A DNA stretch of 64,000 bases from Enterobacter ludwigii (GTDB taxonomy: Bacteria; Pseudomonadota; Gammaproteobacteria; Enterobacterales; Enterobacteriaceae), in assembly GCF_001750725.1 (NCBI RefSeq), contig NZ_CP017279.1, positions 1-64,000 on the forward strand. The letters are read 5' to 3'. Positions 31,383-40,824 of the stretch are shown here, one piece after another. A program made the translations under genes and the position numbers. Positions within the stretch are counted from its first letter, which is position 1; every line of letters begins with the position of its first letter. The notes under the pieces are model-generated. The model searched no databases, was not told the DNA's origin, and worked only from the letters and a program-made list of their open reading frames with translations.

Positions 31383-33065
31383 TTATTGACGAAATGCTCT
31401 TCCCATTACCACCTCCGGACATCTGTCACCATAAATGCTTTGCGCAAATTCCGGATGATCAATAAAGGGGTTGCGATTCCCTTGTCGTTCATAAATCCGG
31501 TCGTTGCGCTCACGCTCGCGTACTGAAACCGGATGATCGTTGTGCCATTGCAGTAATGTACAAAGCTTGCCCATTTCACTGCCTTTTGTGGCAGTTTTAT
31601 CAACCAATTCCAGGTCGGGTACTTTTGAAGCATCATTACCGTCATAGCGAACATCCATATACATCATCATACGGGCCACTGCACCTTTAGCGACATCTGC
31701 AGGTTCAAACGCCAGTTTTCCGACCTTATTATTTTTATATACCGAAACGGGTGAAGAAACCGTGTCAAAATCCAGGTTTCCTCTTCTCTCATTAATAATA
31801 CGATAACTGGGACGAAGGTGGTGAAGATCCGTATAGGCAGTCATGTTTTCCTTACTAAAACCATGACTTTTTGGCCATGTATGCTCACGATTCCAAGCTT
31901 CGGGGTCATTGTTTCCATCACCACCAACCCGATATTGCTTGAGCACTGATTCGCCAGCATATAGCACAATGATATTTCTGCTATCATCGAGATCTTCGTC
32001 GGTAAACCCTAATTGATCCCACAACTCGTTATAGCGAAAAACGACCTGATTACGAATAATGGCATTTAGCGCTTCATGCAGTTCCGGTCCCGTTTTTCCT
32101 TTTGCATTATCATAATAGTCTTCATTGAGCGTAATAAGGTGCTCTTCCTGTATTTCTTCCCCGGTTTTCGTTCGCGCCACGATAGACAGTTTATATTTTC
32201 CGGGAATAACTTCTATTCCATGTTGATAATCCAGATTTACCACCGCCGGCACGTTAGGCTGCGACAGCGTTGATGCGATCACGTTCGGTCCACTACACTC
32301 TTCTGGATTTAGCCTGTCACAGTGAAGTGTTGAGGTAATTGCCGCTTCCTTTGAGGTTGTAACGGTAAAGGTGTAGCTAAATTTGCCTTCACGGTTAATC
32401 CATACTGTTTTATCAAGATTGCTCACTTCCAGATGTAAATCTCCTTCAACTGGAGCATCATCACAGCGTGGCGGGGGGAGATTACCTGTGCCCGGTGTGC
32501 CAAATGTATTATTGCCACCAGAGTAGGCAGCCCAGTCAGTGGGTAAACCGGGTATTGTGATATTTTTTCGGATAAGCGAGGTATTTTTAGCCACCAGATT
32601 CCAGCCTGGCTTGGCTTTTTCCCAGGAGACCATGTCAACAGATTTATTATTGTGCAAAAGCTCAACGAAATCTCCTGAGTTACCCAATTTTACTTTCATG
32701 TTATCCATGTCAGGTAGCCGACCGAAGAGTTTTATAAAACCATCACGATCGTTAGTCATCGTCTTATACTGTCCCGGCGATATCTCTCCGCTTAAACGAT
32801 ACGCGTCTTTATCGCCATTATTATCCCTGATACGATATTCCGCCAGGGCAATGACAGAGCAGCTGGGGTTGTAGATTTCAATAAATTCTCCTCGCTCACC
32901 ACCTGCGGGCAAAGAAGATAATGGTGAATCATAAAGTACTTCACTTAATATCAGCGCAGGGGCAGTTATGGATTCACTGGAAAAACAATACCCAGGTAAT
33001 GCCAAAAAAAACGCCGCTATGTAGTGGCGTTTTTTTGCCCTACAGGACGTTGCTTTTTTTTGCAT
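31383..33065 (-). CDS. Secreted EndA/NucM-type nuclease with lamin-tail domain
   Basis: This 560-residue exported protein has a signal peptide (about 1-30) and a lamin-tail (LTD) domain at about 35-170, with GERGEFIEIYNPSC and GNSGDFVELLHNN. A middle Ig-like segment follows, then an endonuclease I domain at about 325-555. The beta-beta-alpha metal motif is visible: NREHTWPKSHGF holds the catalytic His, and TDLHHLRPSYRIINERRGN holds the metal-binding Asn region. It probably degrades extracellular DNA for nutrients or to loosen biofilm matrix. The gene is AT-rich against the backbone. It is divergent from the large adhesin gene. Nearness to the T2SS suggests that route of export. Confidence 0.88.
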   Translation of the reverse strand: MQKKATSCRAKKRHYIAAFFLALPGYCFSSESITAPALILSEVLYDSPLSSLPAGGERGEFIEIYNPSCSVIALAEYRIRDNNGDKDAYRLSGEISPGQYKTMTNDRDGFIKLFGRLPDMDNMKVKLGNSGDFVELLHNNKSVDMVSWEKAKPGWNLVAKNTSLIRKNITIPGLPTDWAAYSGGNNTFGTPGTGNLPPPRCDDAPVEGDLHLEVSNLDKTVWINREGKFSYTFTVTTSKEAAITSTLHCDRLNPEECSGPNVIASTLSQPNVPAVVNLDYQHGIEVIPGKYKLSIVARTKTGEEIQEEHLITLNEDYYDNAKGKTGPELHEALNAIIRNQVVFRYNELWDQLGFTDEDLDDSRNIIVLYAGESVLKQYRVGGDGNNDPEAWNREHTWPKSHGFSKENMTAYTDLHHLRPSYRIINERRGNLDFDTVSSPVSVYKNNKVGKLAFEPADVAKGAVARMMMYMDVRYDGNDASKVPDLELVDKTATKGSEMGKLCTLLQWHNDHPVSVRERERNDRIYERQGNRNPFIDHPEFAQSIYGDRCPEVVMGRAFRQ

Positions 33066-33536
33066 TTCTTTTTCCTTTTGATTTGTATGATAAGATGAAT
33101 TGATGTCTGCAAAAAATTATTACTATCTTATTGTCTGCTGGCGTGTCTAATTGATGTTAAATAGATTGATGACGATAACATGCACGATTGTTCGAAAAAA
33201 TAATGGGTCGTCCTGTATTTTCTGATTTTAATCTGATTGAATAACGAGGCTGGTATTTACCGCGAGTATGCACGTTTAAAGATTTTTGTTCGTTTATACC
33301 TGGACGAATCTCTCCTGCGTTAAGAACGGTCTGCTCTGGAAAGTATAAGTCTGAAAATACTCTGAGTGATTCATGAGTGGCTGGTGCGTGCTTTTAAAAA
33401 ATTATCGTATAAGCACTGGGTTTAATGAGGTGTGAGGAATTTCATGAACATATCCTGAGCGCTTTATGGAGTTTGGGATTTATCTGAAGCTTAATATCCA
33501 TAACCAGGGATTTTAATTAATAAGGGATGAGTCACA
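33066..33536. promoter_or_regulatory. Divergent region between the nuclease and the adhesin
   Basis: This 471-base AT-rich gap separates two divergent genes and should hold both promoters. No coding frame, strong inverted repeat or RNA gene was recognised. A purine-rich GGGATGAG at about 33524-33531 serves as ribosome-binding site for the adhesin. Confidence 0.45.
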
Positions 33537-36500
33537 ATGCCCGGTGCTTCGTGTTTTTCTTTACGTCAAAAATTATCAGTATGGGTAATCCTCTTACATT
33601 ATTTATTTTCCATCTTTTTACTCACGGTGCCCCCTGTCACGCGGGCGCAAACTGAACCCCGTGAACAGGTTGAAACGGAAAGCAATCAACCCCTGCGGGA
33701 TAGAATGGCAGGCGTGTGGGGAAGTGCACAGCAAAACGGTGCAGGTGATGCGCTACGCGGCGTGGCAAACAGTGAAGTGAATGCCGCATTAACGCAGGAA
33801 GTTGAGGCGTGGTTAAACCATACCGGCGGGAAAGCACGCGTTACGGCAGATGTTGGTATCGGCGGAAGCGATAGCCGCGACTTTGGGCTGGACTATCTGT
33901 GGCCGGTTAAAATCTGGCAACACGACATTCTGTTCACTCAGATGAGCGCACACCGCTGGAACGATCGCGATATTCTTAACGTTGGCCTTGGCTGGCGGCA
34001 CACCTTTAACCCGCACCTGATGGCGGGTGGGAACCTCTTTTTCGATCAGGATGTCACGCGTCACCATAACCGGATGGGGATAGGCGGCGAGCTGTGGAGC
34101 GACAGTATTCGCACCTCGGCGAACTACTATCTGCCCCTGAGCGGCTGGCGTCATTCTGACGACAGCATGTTTAATGACGATCCCGACCGTTATGAACTGT
34201 ATGAACGTGCCGCCCGCGGCTGGGATCTCAATCTGGAGACGGCGCTCTCTCAGCACGTCGCGCTCAAAATGGGCTGGTTCCAGTGGTATGGCGATAAAGT
34301 GGATGTCAACGGCAGCCGCAGCGAGGCCAGCCACAATCCGCACGGGCTTAATCTGGGGCTCAAGTGGCAACCCGTGCCGCTGGTGGGGGTGAGTGCGGAG
34401 CAGAGCATGATCAGCGGCCAGCGGGATAACTTCTCTGTCGGATTGAATTTCCACTGGGAGTTTGGTCGCAAGCTTTCCGAGATGCTGGCAAGTGAAAATG
34501 CGGTAGCGCTGCCATCGCTGATGCAGTCCCGCACGGAGTTTGTCACCCGTAATAACAACATTGTTCTTGCGTATAAGCAGGAAGAAAAAGACAGACGCCT
34601 CTATTTCAGCCCAACGGAAAAAATAACGCAGGCTGGCGTGCCTCTGCTTCATGCCGTGAAAGGGGGGCAAGGGGGCATCATACGCTACAGCTCCTCCAGT
34701 ACGACGATTGCTACCGTGGAGCCGGGCAGTGGCCTGGTGAACCCGACGCATCGCGGGGATGTCACCATCACGGCGACGGAAACGTCACCTGTCGATCCTG
34801 AGCATGTACTGAGTTCCGCCAGCTACCACCTGACCGTGACGCCGGGCGATTTTGCGCCTTCCGTCGAGGGTGTTGCCATTCAGGGGGATATGTCACCCGG
34901 CCAGACTCTGACGGGGAGTTACCTCTATAAATCCAATGAAGGGGAAGATGAGGATCTTAAGCAAACCCGGCTGCGGTGGTATGACGCGGACTCAGGCGAG
35001 GTGCTGAAGGAAGGGCATGCAGCTGAGAAGGACAGCGCGGAGTATGAGGTGAAAACGCGTGACATGGCTCGCAGCGTGGCTTTTGAAGTCACTCCGTTCA
35101 ATAAAAAAGGTACCGAGGGTAAAAGTGGCTCGGCAAAGGTTAATGGTAGCGCGAAGCTAGGCACACTTCATGTTGGTTTGATGGCTCCGGGCGAAGTGCG
35201 TCCGGACGGCAGTGTGAAGTTTTATGTTCAGAGCAATGGCGCTCTGCAACTACTCACTGAAGTAAAAAACGATAAAGAGGAGGCGCTGGAAGGGCTGATT
35301 GTCTACTGGGCAAGTCAGAATGCATTGGGCCATCTGTCACAACGCGTGACGCAAACCGACTCTAAAGGCCAAACGTCGGTGAATCTGGAAGAGATTTTGA
35401 GCAGCGGTCAGGATCAGATCACCGCCTCGCTCTCCCCGCTTGTCGCAGGCTATAGCGGTAACGCTGCCGAAGATGATGGCAGACATAGCCATATGAAGTT
35501 GAACGTCAATTTTGCCAAAGCCAGCAGTCTGACCTTCATTCAGCCTCCTGAGCACGTTTTGGTGGGCGCTGTCCAGCCATTTACAGTGAAAGTCACGGAT
35601 CAGGATGGCGAGGACTTTAAAACGAGCGTTGATATCGTTTGGCAAAGCAACGGTCAGCCGATAGACCAGCCGACCCACACCAACAATCAAGGAGAAGCAA
35701 GTATTTCGCTGACAGCCCCAACGCTGGTGGGAACAGACTGGGAGGTAACCGCGAGCGTAGAGGGTGGCAACCCTGTGACGGCAAAAATTCCCCTGGTGGC
35801 TGATGTTGCAACGGCAAAAGTCAGCGCGCTGGAGGTGGTCGACAATAGCGCGGTGGCAGACGGGACGGACACCACCAGTGTCAGGGTGACGGTGAAGGAC
35901 GCCCATGAGAACCCGGTTGCCGGGCAGGTGGTGAATTTCAGGGCAGGCGCCGGTATTGTCATTCCGGCAACGGCAACGACTGAGCAGGACGGTACCGTCA
36001 CCGTCACCCAGACCAGCCTGAAGGCCGGGGAGTTCCGGGTGGATGCAGTCACTGGCAACGACTGGACGCAAGCGAAGTATGGCCTGGTGAACTTCGATCC
36101 GGACAACAGCACGGCGAAAGTCAGCACTCTGGAGGTGGTCGACAATAGCGCGGTGGCAGACGGGACGGACACCACCAGTGTCAGGGTGACGGTGAAGGAC
36201 GCCCATGAGAACCCGGTTGCCGGGCAGGTGGTGAATTTCAGGGCAGGCGCCGGTATTGTCATTCCGGCAACGGCAACGACTGAGCAGGACGGTACCGTCA
36301 CCGTCACCCAGACCAGCCTGAAGGCCGGGGAGTTCCGGGTGGATGCAGTCACTGGCAACGACTGGACGCAAGCGAAGTATGGCCTGGTGAACTTCGATCC
36401 GGACAACAGCACGGCGAAAGTCAGCACGCTGGAGGTGGTCGACAATAGCGCGGTGGCAGACGGGACGGACACCACCAGTGTCAGGGTGACGGTGAAGGAC

Positions 36501-39401
36501 GCCCATGAGAACCCGGTTGCCGGGCAGGTGGTGAATTTCAGGGCAGGCGCCGGTATTGTCATTCCGGCAACGGCAACGACTGAGCAGGACGGTACCGTCA
36601 CCGTCACCCAGACCAGCCTGAAGGCCGGGGAGTTCCGGGTGGATGCAGTCACTGGCAACGACTGGACGCAAGCGAAGTATGGCCTGGTGAACTTCGATCC
36701 GGACAACAGCACGGCGAAAGTCAGCGCGCTGGAGGTGGTCGACAATAGCGCGGTGGCAGACGGGACGGACACCACCAGTGTCAGGGTGACGGTGAAGGAC
36801 GCCCATGAGAACCCGGTTGCCGGGCAGGTGGTGAATTTCAGGGCAGGCGCCGGTATTGTCATTCCGGCAACGGCAACGACTGAGCAGGACGGTACCGTCA
36901 CAGTCACCCAGACCAGCCTGAAGGCCGGGGAGTTCCGGGTGGATGCAGTCACTGGCAACGACTGGACGCAAGCGAAGTATGGCCTGGTGAACTTCGATCC
37001 GGACAATAGCACGGCGAAAGTCAGCACGCTGGAGGTGGTCGACAATAGCGCGGTGGCAGACGGGACGGACACCACCAGTGTCAGGGTGACGGTGAAGGAC
37101 GCCCATGAGAACCCGGTTGCCGGGCAGGTGGTGAATTTCAGGGCAGGCGCCGGTATTGTCATTCCGGCAACGGCAACGACTGAGCAGGACGGTACCGTCA
37201 CCGTCACCCAGACCAGCCTGAAGGCCGGGGAGTTCCGGGTGGATGCAGTCACTGGCAACGACTGGACGCAAGCGAAGTATGGCCTGGTGAACTTCGATCC
37301 GGACAACAGCACGGCGAAAGTCAGCACGCTGGAGGTGGTCGACAATAGCGCGGTGGCAGACGGGACGGACACCACCAGTGTCAGGGTGACGGTGAAGGAC
37401 GCCCATGAGAACCCGGTTGCCGGGCAGGTGGTGAATTTCAGGGCAGGCGCCGGTATTGTCGTTCCGGCAACGGCAACGACTGAGCAGGACGGCACCGTCA
37501 CCGTCACCCAGACCAGCCAGAAAGCCGGGGAGTTCCGGGTGGATGCAGTCACTGGCGACAACTGGACGCACGCAAAATCTGTGCTGGTTAACTTCGTGCC
37601 AGGAAAGGTAAACCGAGTGACCTTTATCGACGTGCCGGAAAGTGTTCAGGCAGACGGTGTCACTCATGCCACCTGGCAGATAGCTATGTTCGACAGCTTT
37701 AATAATCCGGTGCCAAATACGGCTGTAAACTGGAGTTTCTCTGAGTTACTGGCGACAAAAATCGACAGCCAGAGCGATACGATGACCAATGACACTGGGG
37801 TGGCTAAGTTGACGCTACAAATGGGGACATTAAAAGCGGAAAATCTGGTCGTGACCGCGAAATCGGAAAACAACATAGAAAATTCCTCCTCCATTGCACT
37901 GTCGCCGGTTGCTGGTAGCGTTGAACTTTCGATGGCATCAACTGCTCGAGTGGATGAACCTGTCACACTCACGGTAACGGCAAAGGATAAAGGGGGAATA
38001 CTGATGCCTGGAGCCGTAGTCGCGTTTAGCAGCAACCATCCGGACTGGATGGTGATAACGCCGGAAAGCGCAACAACGGGCAGCAACGGTGTAGCCACCG
38101 CAGTGGCTACCATCAGACCGGAGAAAGGGTTTGGTGCGATGGGGGGGTATACCCTCACAGCGAAAGTTAGCGAGTCAGTGAAGGATTCAAAAACGTTACA
38201 GCTCAGTGTAGGACAAATCGATCATGCGCAGTCGAGTCTGACACCCGTCAGTGACACGATAGTTGTTGGCAACCAGTTATCTATGCTGATAGCGATGAAG
38301 GATAAGTTTGGTAACCCTATCACTGGCCTGACGGGACGGATCGGCGCCGTGCTGGCAGATAGCCAGGGGAGAAACAATGGAGGATTGATCCATACTAATA
38401 GCGGGGGAATTGCAGAGACTGAAAAAGGAAACTATCCGTTCAACGTAAAAGGTACACGTGCTGATATCTATTCTGTCACTCCTATTGTTGACCGGGTTGA
38501 GTTAAGCGCGCTTAAAGCGACCGTTAAGGTGATGGCGCAAAAACCCTGGATCGTGGGTACGCCACAAATAGGTTACACCCTCACGATAGGCAAAGGTTCC
38601 GGGTTTAGTACGGCAACAGTCAACTGGAAGGTTAATGGCTCGATCTACCGTTCTAGCACCAATATCGCGGTGGACAACGCATCACTGGAGTTGACAGACA
38701 TCACCCTCGTCAACCAAAAAGTGAGCGTAGAAATTATCGATAGCCAAAACTCATCACTGCGGCTTGAATCCGATTCGGTCACGATTCGGGGGACACCTTC
38801 CGTGAGCAATGTGAAAATTAAGGGCGATTCAGTATATGGAAACCAAATATCGGTGGACTATGATTATCATGCCAACGGCGGAGGCGATGAGAGCGGGACT
38901 CAGTATCAATGGTACTGGTCTCAGAACATTTACGATAAATCTCCGACACCTATTCCCGGAGCAACCGGAAGAACACTGAAGACCGATCGTGGCCAGTACG
39001 GGTTATACCTGTATGTCTCGGTCACGCCAGGGGGCAGCGCTGGCGGCTCAGGCGTTAAGGTATTTAACGACGGGTATTTCAGAGTTACAGATGCGGGTAC
39101 CCCTTCTGTTAGCCAACTTCATATTAAGAATGAAGCCCGGGTGGGTAATACCATTGAGGCCAGTTATATCTTTAATGCTAATGGCAGTGGTGAGGATAAC
39201 TCGTTGTATCAATGGGCTTCATGGGATGAATTTAGCGGCCGTTACCGGGATTTAGATGGAGAGAACGGTAAAACGTTATACATAAAAGAAGCCTATGGAT
39301 TTTTGAAAAATATCCGGGTAAGTGTCACTCCACGCGGGACTCTGGGGTCGCAAAGAAAAGGCGATACAGCCTATTCCGACCCAGTTAATATCGTCAAATA
39401 A
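33537..39401 (+). CDS. Intimin/invasin-type inverse autotransporter with six tandem Ig repeats
   Basis: This 1954-residue surface adhesin has a signal peptide (1-37, ending TRA), a periplasmic linker, and the 12-strand beta-barrel at about 80-330 (DFGLDYLWPV, LGWRHTFNPHLMAGGNLFFDQD). A linker and a Big2-like domain (GLVNPTHRGDVTITA) follow. A series of bacterial Ig (Big1) domains includes six copies of 100 residues at about 759-1358, encoded by 300-bp repeats. The C-terminal part has further Ig-like domains, the last two with PSVSxxxIK openings. The barrel anchors the N terminus while the rest is outside, as in intimin, YeeJ and FdeC. It probably binds host tissue or other cells. No lectin-like tip was recognised. 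It is transcribed alone, divergent from the nuclease. Confidence 0.92.
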   Translation: MPGASCFSLRQKLSVWVILLHYLFSIFLLTVPPVTRAQTEPREQVETESNQPLRDRMAGVWGSAQQNGAGDALRGVANSEVNAALTQEVEAWLNHTGGKARVTADVGIGGSDSRDFGLDYLWPVKIWQHDILFTQMSAHRWNDRDILNVGLGWRHTFNPHLMAGGNLFFDQDVTRHHNRMGIGGELWSDSIRTSANYYLPLSGWRHSDDSMFNDDPDRYELYERAARGWDLNLETALSQHVALKMGWFQWYGDKVDVNGSRSEASHNPHGLNLGLKWQPVPLVGVSAEQSMISGQRDNFSVGLNFHWEFGRKLSEMLASENAVALPSLMQSRTEFVTRNNNIVLAYKQEEKDRRLYFSPTEKITQAGVPLLHAVKGGQGGIIRYSSSSTTIATVEPGSGLVNPTHRGDVTITATETSPVDPEHVLSSASYHLTVTPGDFAPSVEGVAIQGDMSPGQTLTGSYLYKSNEGEDEDLKQTRLRWYDADSGEVLKEGHAAEKDSAEYEVKTRDMARSVAFEVTPFNKKGTEGKSGSAKVNGSAKLGTLHVGLMAPGEVRPDGSVKFYVQSNGALQLLTEVKNDKEEALEGLIVYWASQNALGHLSQRVTQTDSKGQTSVNLEEILSSGQDQITASLSPLVAGYSGNAAEDDGRHSHMKLNVNFAKASSLTFIQPPEHVLVGAVQPFTVKVTDQDGEDFKTSVDIVWQSNGQPIDQPTHTNNQGEASISLTAPTLVGTDWEVTASVEGGNPVTAKIPLVADVATAKVSALEVVDNSAVADGTDTTSVRVTVKDAHENPVAGQVVNFRAGAGIVIPATATTEQDGTVTVTQTSLKAGEFRVDAVTGNDWTQAKYGLVNFDPDNSTAKVSTLEVVDNSAVADGTDTTSVRVTVKDAHENPVAGQVVNFRAGAGIVIPATATTEQDGTVTVTQTSLKAGEFRVDAVTGNDWTQAKYGLVNFDPDNSTAKVSTLEVVDNSAVADGTDTTSVRVTVKDAHENPVAGQVVNFRAGAGIVIPATATTEQDGTVTVTQTSLKAGEFRVDAVTGNDWTQAKYGLVNFDPDNSTAKVSALEVVDNSAVADGTDTTSVRVTVKDAHENPVAGQVVNFRAGAGIVIPATATTEQDGTVTVTQTSLKAGEFRVDAVTGNDWTQAKYGLVNFDPDNSTAKVSTLEVVDNSAVADGTDTTSVRVTVKDAHENPVAGQVVNFRAGAGIVIPATATTEQDGTVTVTQTSLKAGEFRVDAVTGNDWTQAKYGLVNFDPDNSTAKVSTLEVVDNSAVADGTDTTSVRVTVKDAHENPVAGQVVNFRAGAGIVVPATATTEQDGTVTVTQTSQKAGEFRVDAVTGDNWTHAKSVLVNFVPGKVNRVTFIDVPESVQADGVTHATWQIAMFDSFNNPVPNTAVNWSFSELLATKIDSQSDTMTNDTGVAKLTLQMGTLKAENLVVTAKSENNIENSSSIALSPVAGSVELSMASTARVDEPVTLTVTAKDKGGILMPGAVVAFSSNHPDWMVITPESATTGSNGVATAVATIRPEKGFGAMGGYTLTAKVSESVKDSKTLQLSVGQIDHAQSSLTPVSDTIVVGNQLSMLIAMKDKFGNPITGLTGRIGAVLADSQGRNNGGLIHTNSGGIAETEKGNYPFNVKGTRADIYSVTPIVDRVELSALKATVKVMAQKPWIVGTPQIGYTLTIGKGSGFSTATVNWKVNGSIYRSSTNIAVDNASLELTDITLVNQKVSVEIIDSQNSSLRLESDSVTIRGTPSVSNVKIKGDSVYGNQISVDYDYHANGGGDESGTQYQWYWSQNIYDKSPTPIPGATGRTLKTDRGQYGLYLYVSVTPGGSAGGSGVKVFNDGYFRVTDAGTPSVSQLHIKNEARVGNTIEASYIFNANGSGEDNSLYQWASWDEFSGRYRDLDGENGKTLYIKEAYGFLKNIRVSVTPRGTLGSQRKGDTAYSDPVNIVK
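35811..37610 (+). repeat. Six tandem 300-bp repeats in the adhesin gene
   Basis: The period is exactly 300 bases. Units begin at about 35811, 36111, 36411, 36711, 37011 and 37311. Units 1-5 differ at only a few positions, for example GCGCGCT, GCACTCT or GCACGCT after TCA, and one CCG to CAG change in unit 4. Unit 6 diverges in its last third. The unit encodes one Big1 domain (opening LEVVDNSAVADGTDTTSVRV). Near identity points to recent duplication or gene conversion. Confidence 0.98.
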
Positions 39402-39455
39402 ACGTTACCAGTGTTAAATATTAACGTTTATAGCAGTGTGAATTAATTCCTCTCT

Positions 39456-39490
39456 TGCAGGTTCCCGGAAACGGGACCTGCAGTTTGCTT
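39456..39490 (+). terminator. Stem-loop after the adhesin gene
   Basis: TGCAGGTTCCCG pairs with CGGGACCTGCA, one base bulged, around GAAA. It is followed by a T-rich stretch (GTTTGCTTT). It lies 55 bases after the adhesin stop and is a probable terminator. Confidence 0.6.
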
Positions 39491-39688
39491 TACCACTGAA
39501 TGGTCTCCTTGTCGGTCCTTTCCGCTTTGGAAACTGTGCTGCATCATGGTTAAATAAACTGACGGGCTAAGGGGTAGTTGTAACCTTACCTTCTTCATGC
39601 CCCCACACTGGAATGGCAAGGAAATATGTGATGAGGGTTTCTCTACAACATAGTCTTATCGTTCTTTACGACAAGGAAGCTAACTTCC

Positions 39689-39949
39689 ATGAATAATGTC
39701 TATCCTGAAAAGCAAGCATCAATACTCATTGGTGATGCAGCCATGCATTTATCCTTACAAGGCATTAATGTTGATCATGTTTCTCTCAGTTATTACCTGG
39801 GTAAAAAACTAGAGTATGCCAGGAGTATTGATGATTGCTTATATGCTGAGGTGATCTGTATTGCACTTTCAATGTTGAAGGAAAACGCTAAGCCCTCAGG
39901 GAAATGCTGCTGTAAATATAAGGAGTGGCTTAAGGCGTCTATTGATTAA
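39689..39949 (+). CDS. Small YmgB/AriR-like regulator
   Basis: This 86-residue cytoplasmic protein aligns by eye with YmgB/AriR: ILIGDAAMHLSLQGINV matches the first helix, and a second helix pair follows (YYLGKKLEYARS, AEVICIALSMLKEN). YmgB-type proteins affect biofilm and acid resistance, and related small proteins act as connectors to the Rcs phosphorelay. If the match is right, it could act on the RcsB-like relay at 17.5-22.2 kb; this is inference. The C terminus has a Cys cluster (GKCCCKY). The gene is AT-rich and lies just after the adhesin. No strong ribosome-binding site beyond AAGGAAG was seen. Confidence 0.55.
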   Translation: MNNVYPEKQASILIGDAAMHLSLQGINVDHVSLSYYLGKKLEYARSIDDCLYAEVICIALSMLKENAKPSGKCCCKYKEWLKASID

Positions 39950-39961
39950 ACGTATATCTCT

Positions 39962-40153
39962 TTATGACGTTTTACTGCTTCGTGCAATTTTCACTTCCTC
40001 AGCAAAATCTAACGCCGCTTTATAATCAAATCGACGCGTTTTTGCATTATGTCTCCCGGGTAACGGTGCAGGTATTTTCACGCCGAACAGCTCTCCCGTC
40101 GTCATAAGTGCATAAACTAATTCAGCCTCACTCACATCAGCCATCTTCGCCAT
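39962..40153 (-). CDS. Small putative DNA-binding protein, coupled to the upstream gene
   Basis: This 63-residue product is not recognised with certainty. VSEAELVYALMTTGELFG, then PLPGRHNAKTRRFDYKAAL, looks like the short helix-turn-helix plus wing seen in excisionase or MerR-type proteins. The ATG at 40153 has CAGGAC upstream. An in-frame GTG at 40186 is possible but less likely. It overlaps the stop of the gene at 40137-40556 by 17 bases, so the two are translationally coupled. The region is AT-rich. A regulatory role is inferred only from size and fold impression. Confidence 0.5.
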   Translation of the reverse strand: MAKMADVSEAELVYALMTTGELFGVKIPAPLPGRHNAKTRRFDYKAALDFAEEVKIARSSKTS

Positions 40154-40556
40154 AATATCCGTCCTGATACAAAAACTTAATTTCACTTACCTTCCTCCTG
40201 TTGTAAAAATCAATAATGTTGTCGATGTTGGGTAGCATAAAGTTCATGGCATCAATGGTTTCACGCCAGCCAGACAGGGATTCATTTGCTTTTACATACC
40301 ATGTATGCTGCTCGCTTTGGGGGTGATGACCCGTGATCAAAACAAGCATGTCGGGTTTAATTCTTCTGATGAATGCCAGATACTTCACCAGGTGCGTGTT
40401 TGTACCAAACGTGTCTGCATCGATAATGCAGAGCATTTTGTCTCTGGCGATAAAGTAATGGTGGGAGATTTCTGTAAGCCCCTTTTCGAATAAAAAAGAG
40501 TTCGTCCGCACGCACACCCGAATTTTTTCATAAGTTTGTTTAGCTGATTGTTCCAT
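40137..40556 (-). CDS. Receiver-like regulator fragment without DNA-binding domain
   Basis: This 139-residue protein resembles the N-terminal, receiver-like part of LuxR-type regulators such as BglJ or EcpR. Strands such as KMLCIIDADTFG and PDMLVLITGHHP alternate with helices. The usual C-terminal LuxR helix-turn-helix is missing; the product stops where the small protein at 39962-40153 begins in another frame. The pair may be a split regulator, or two separate small proteins. No frameshift restoring a LuxR domain was found. Function unknown. The ribosome-binding site is weak. Base composition is low in GC. Confidence 0.5.
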   Translation of the reverse strand: MEQSAKQTYEKIRVCVRTNSFLFEKGLTEISHHYFIARDKMLCIIDADTFGTNTHLVKYLAFIRRIKPDMLVLITGHHPQSEQHTWYVKANESLSGWRETIDAMNFMLPNIDNIIDFYNRRKVSEIKFLYQDGYYGEDG

Positions 40557-40824
40557 CCTGTGTCTCGCTCAACAAAATTCAATATATAAGATGGCTTTCA
40601 AGCCTACTATTTTAGTCTGAATAATGACAAGGTATTATATTCATTCCTCAGAACAAAATGAGGGAGAATAGTTGACTTATTGTCGAGGGTTTTCTTAATG
40701 ATCATAAGCTAAAAATTAACAAACTATGATTTTATTCGGAGTCCTGTTTTACTGTCTGGGGCGTTCAGGTATGGTCATTGTTGCGCAAGCCTGTTATTTC
40801 TATTTCATCAAAGAGGATTTTTTC

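Noticed and set aside
33813..34751. A 312-residue open frame opposite the adhesin barrel
   Set aside because: Shadow of the beta-barrel domain; composition and lack of start signals argue against a gene.
35337..37667. Very long open frames (776 and 624 residues) on the minus strand opposite the adhesin repeats
   Set aside because: They are repeats of the same 300-base unit read backwards. One unit without stops stays open in every copy because the period is divisible by three. They have no start signals and no family likeness.
40726..40824. Longer N terminus for the exported protein at 40825
   Set aside because: The added 33 residues lack a ribosome-binding site. A normal signal peptide begins at 40825 with GAGG eight bases before it.
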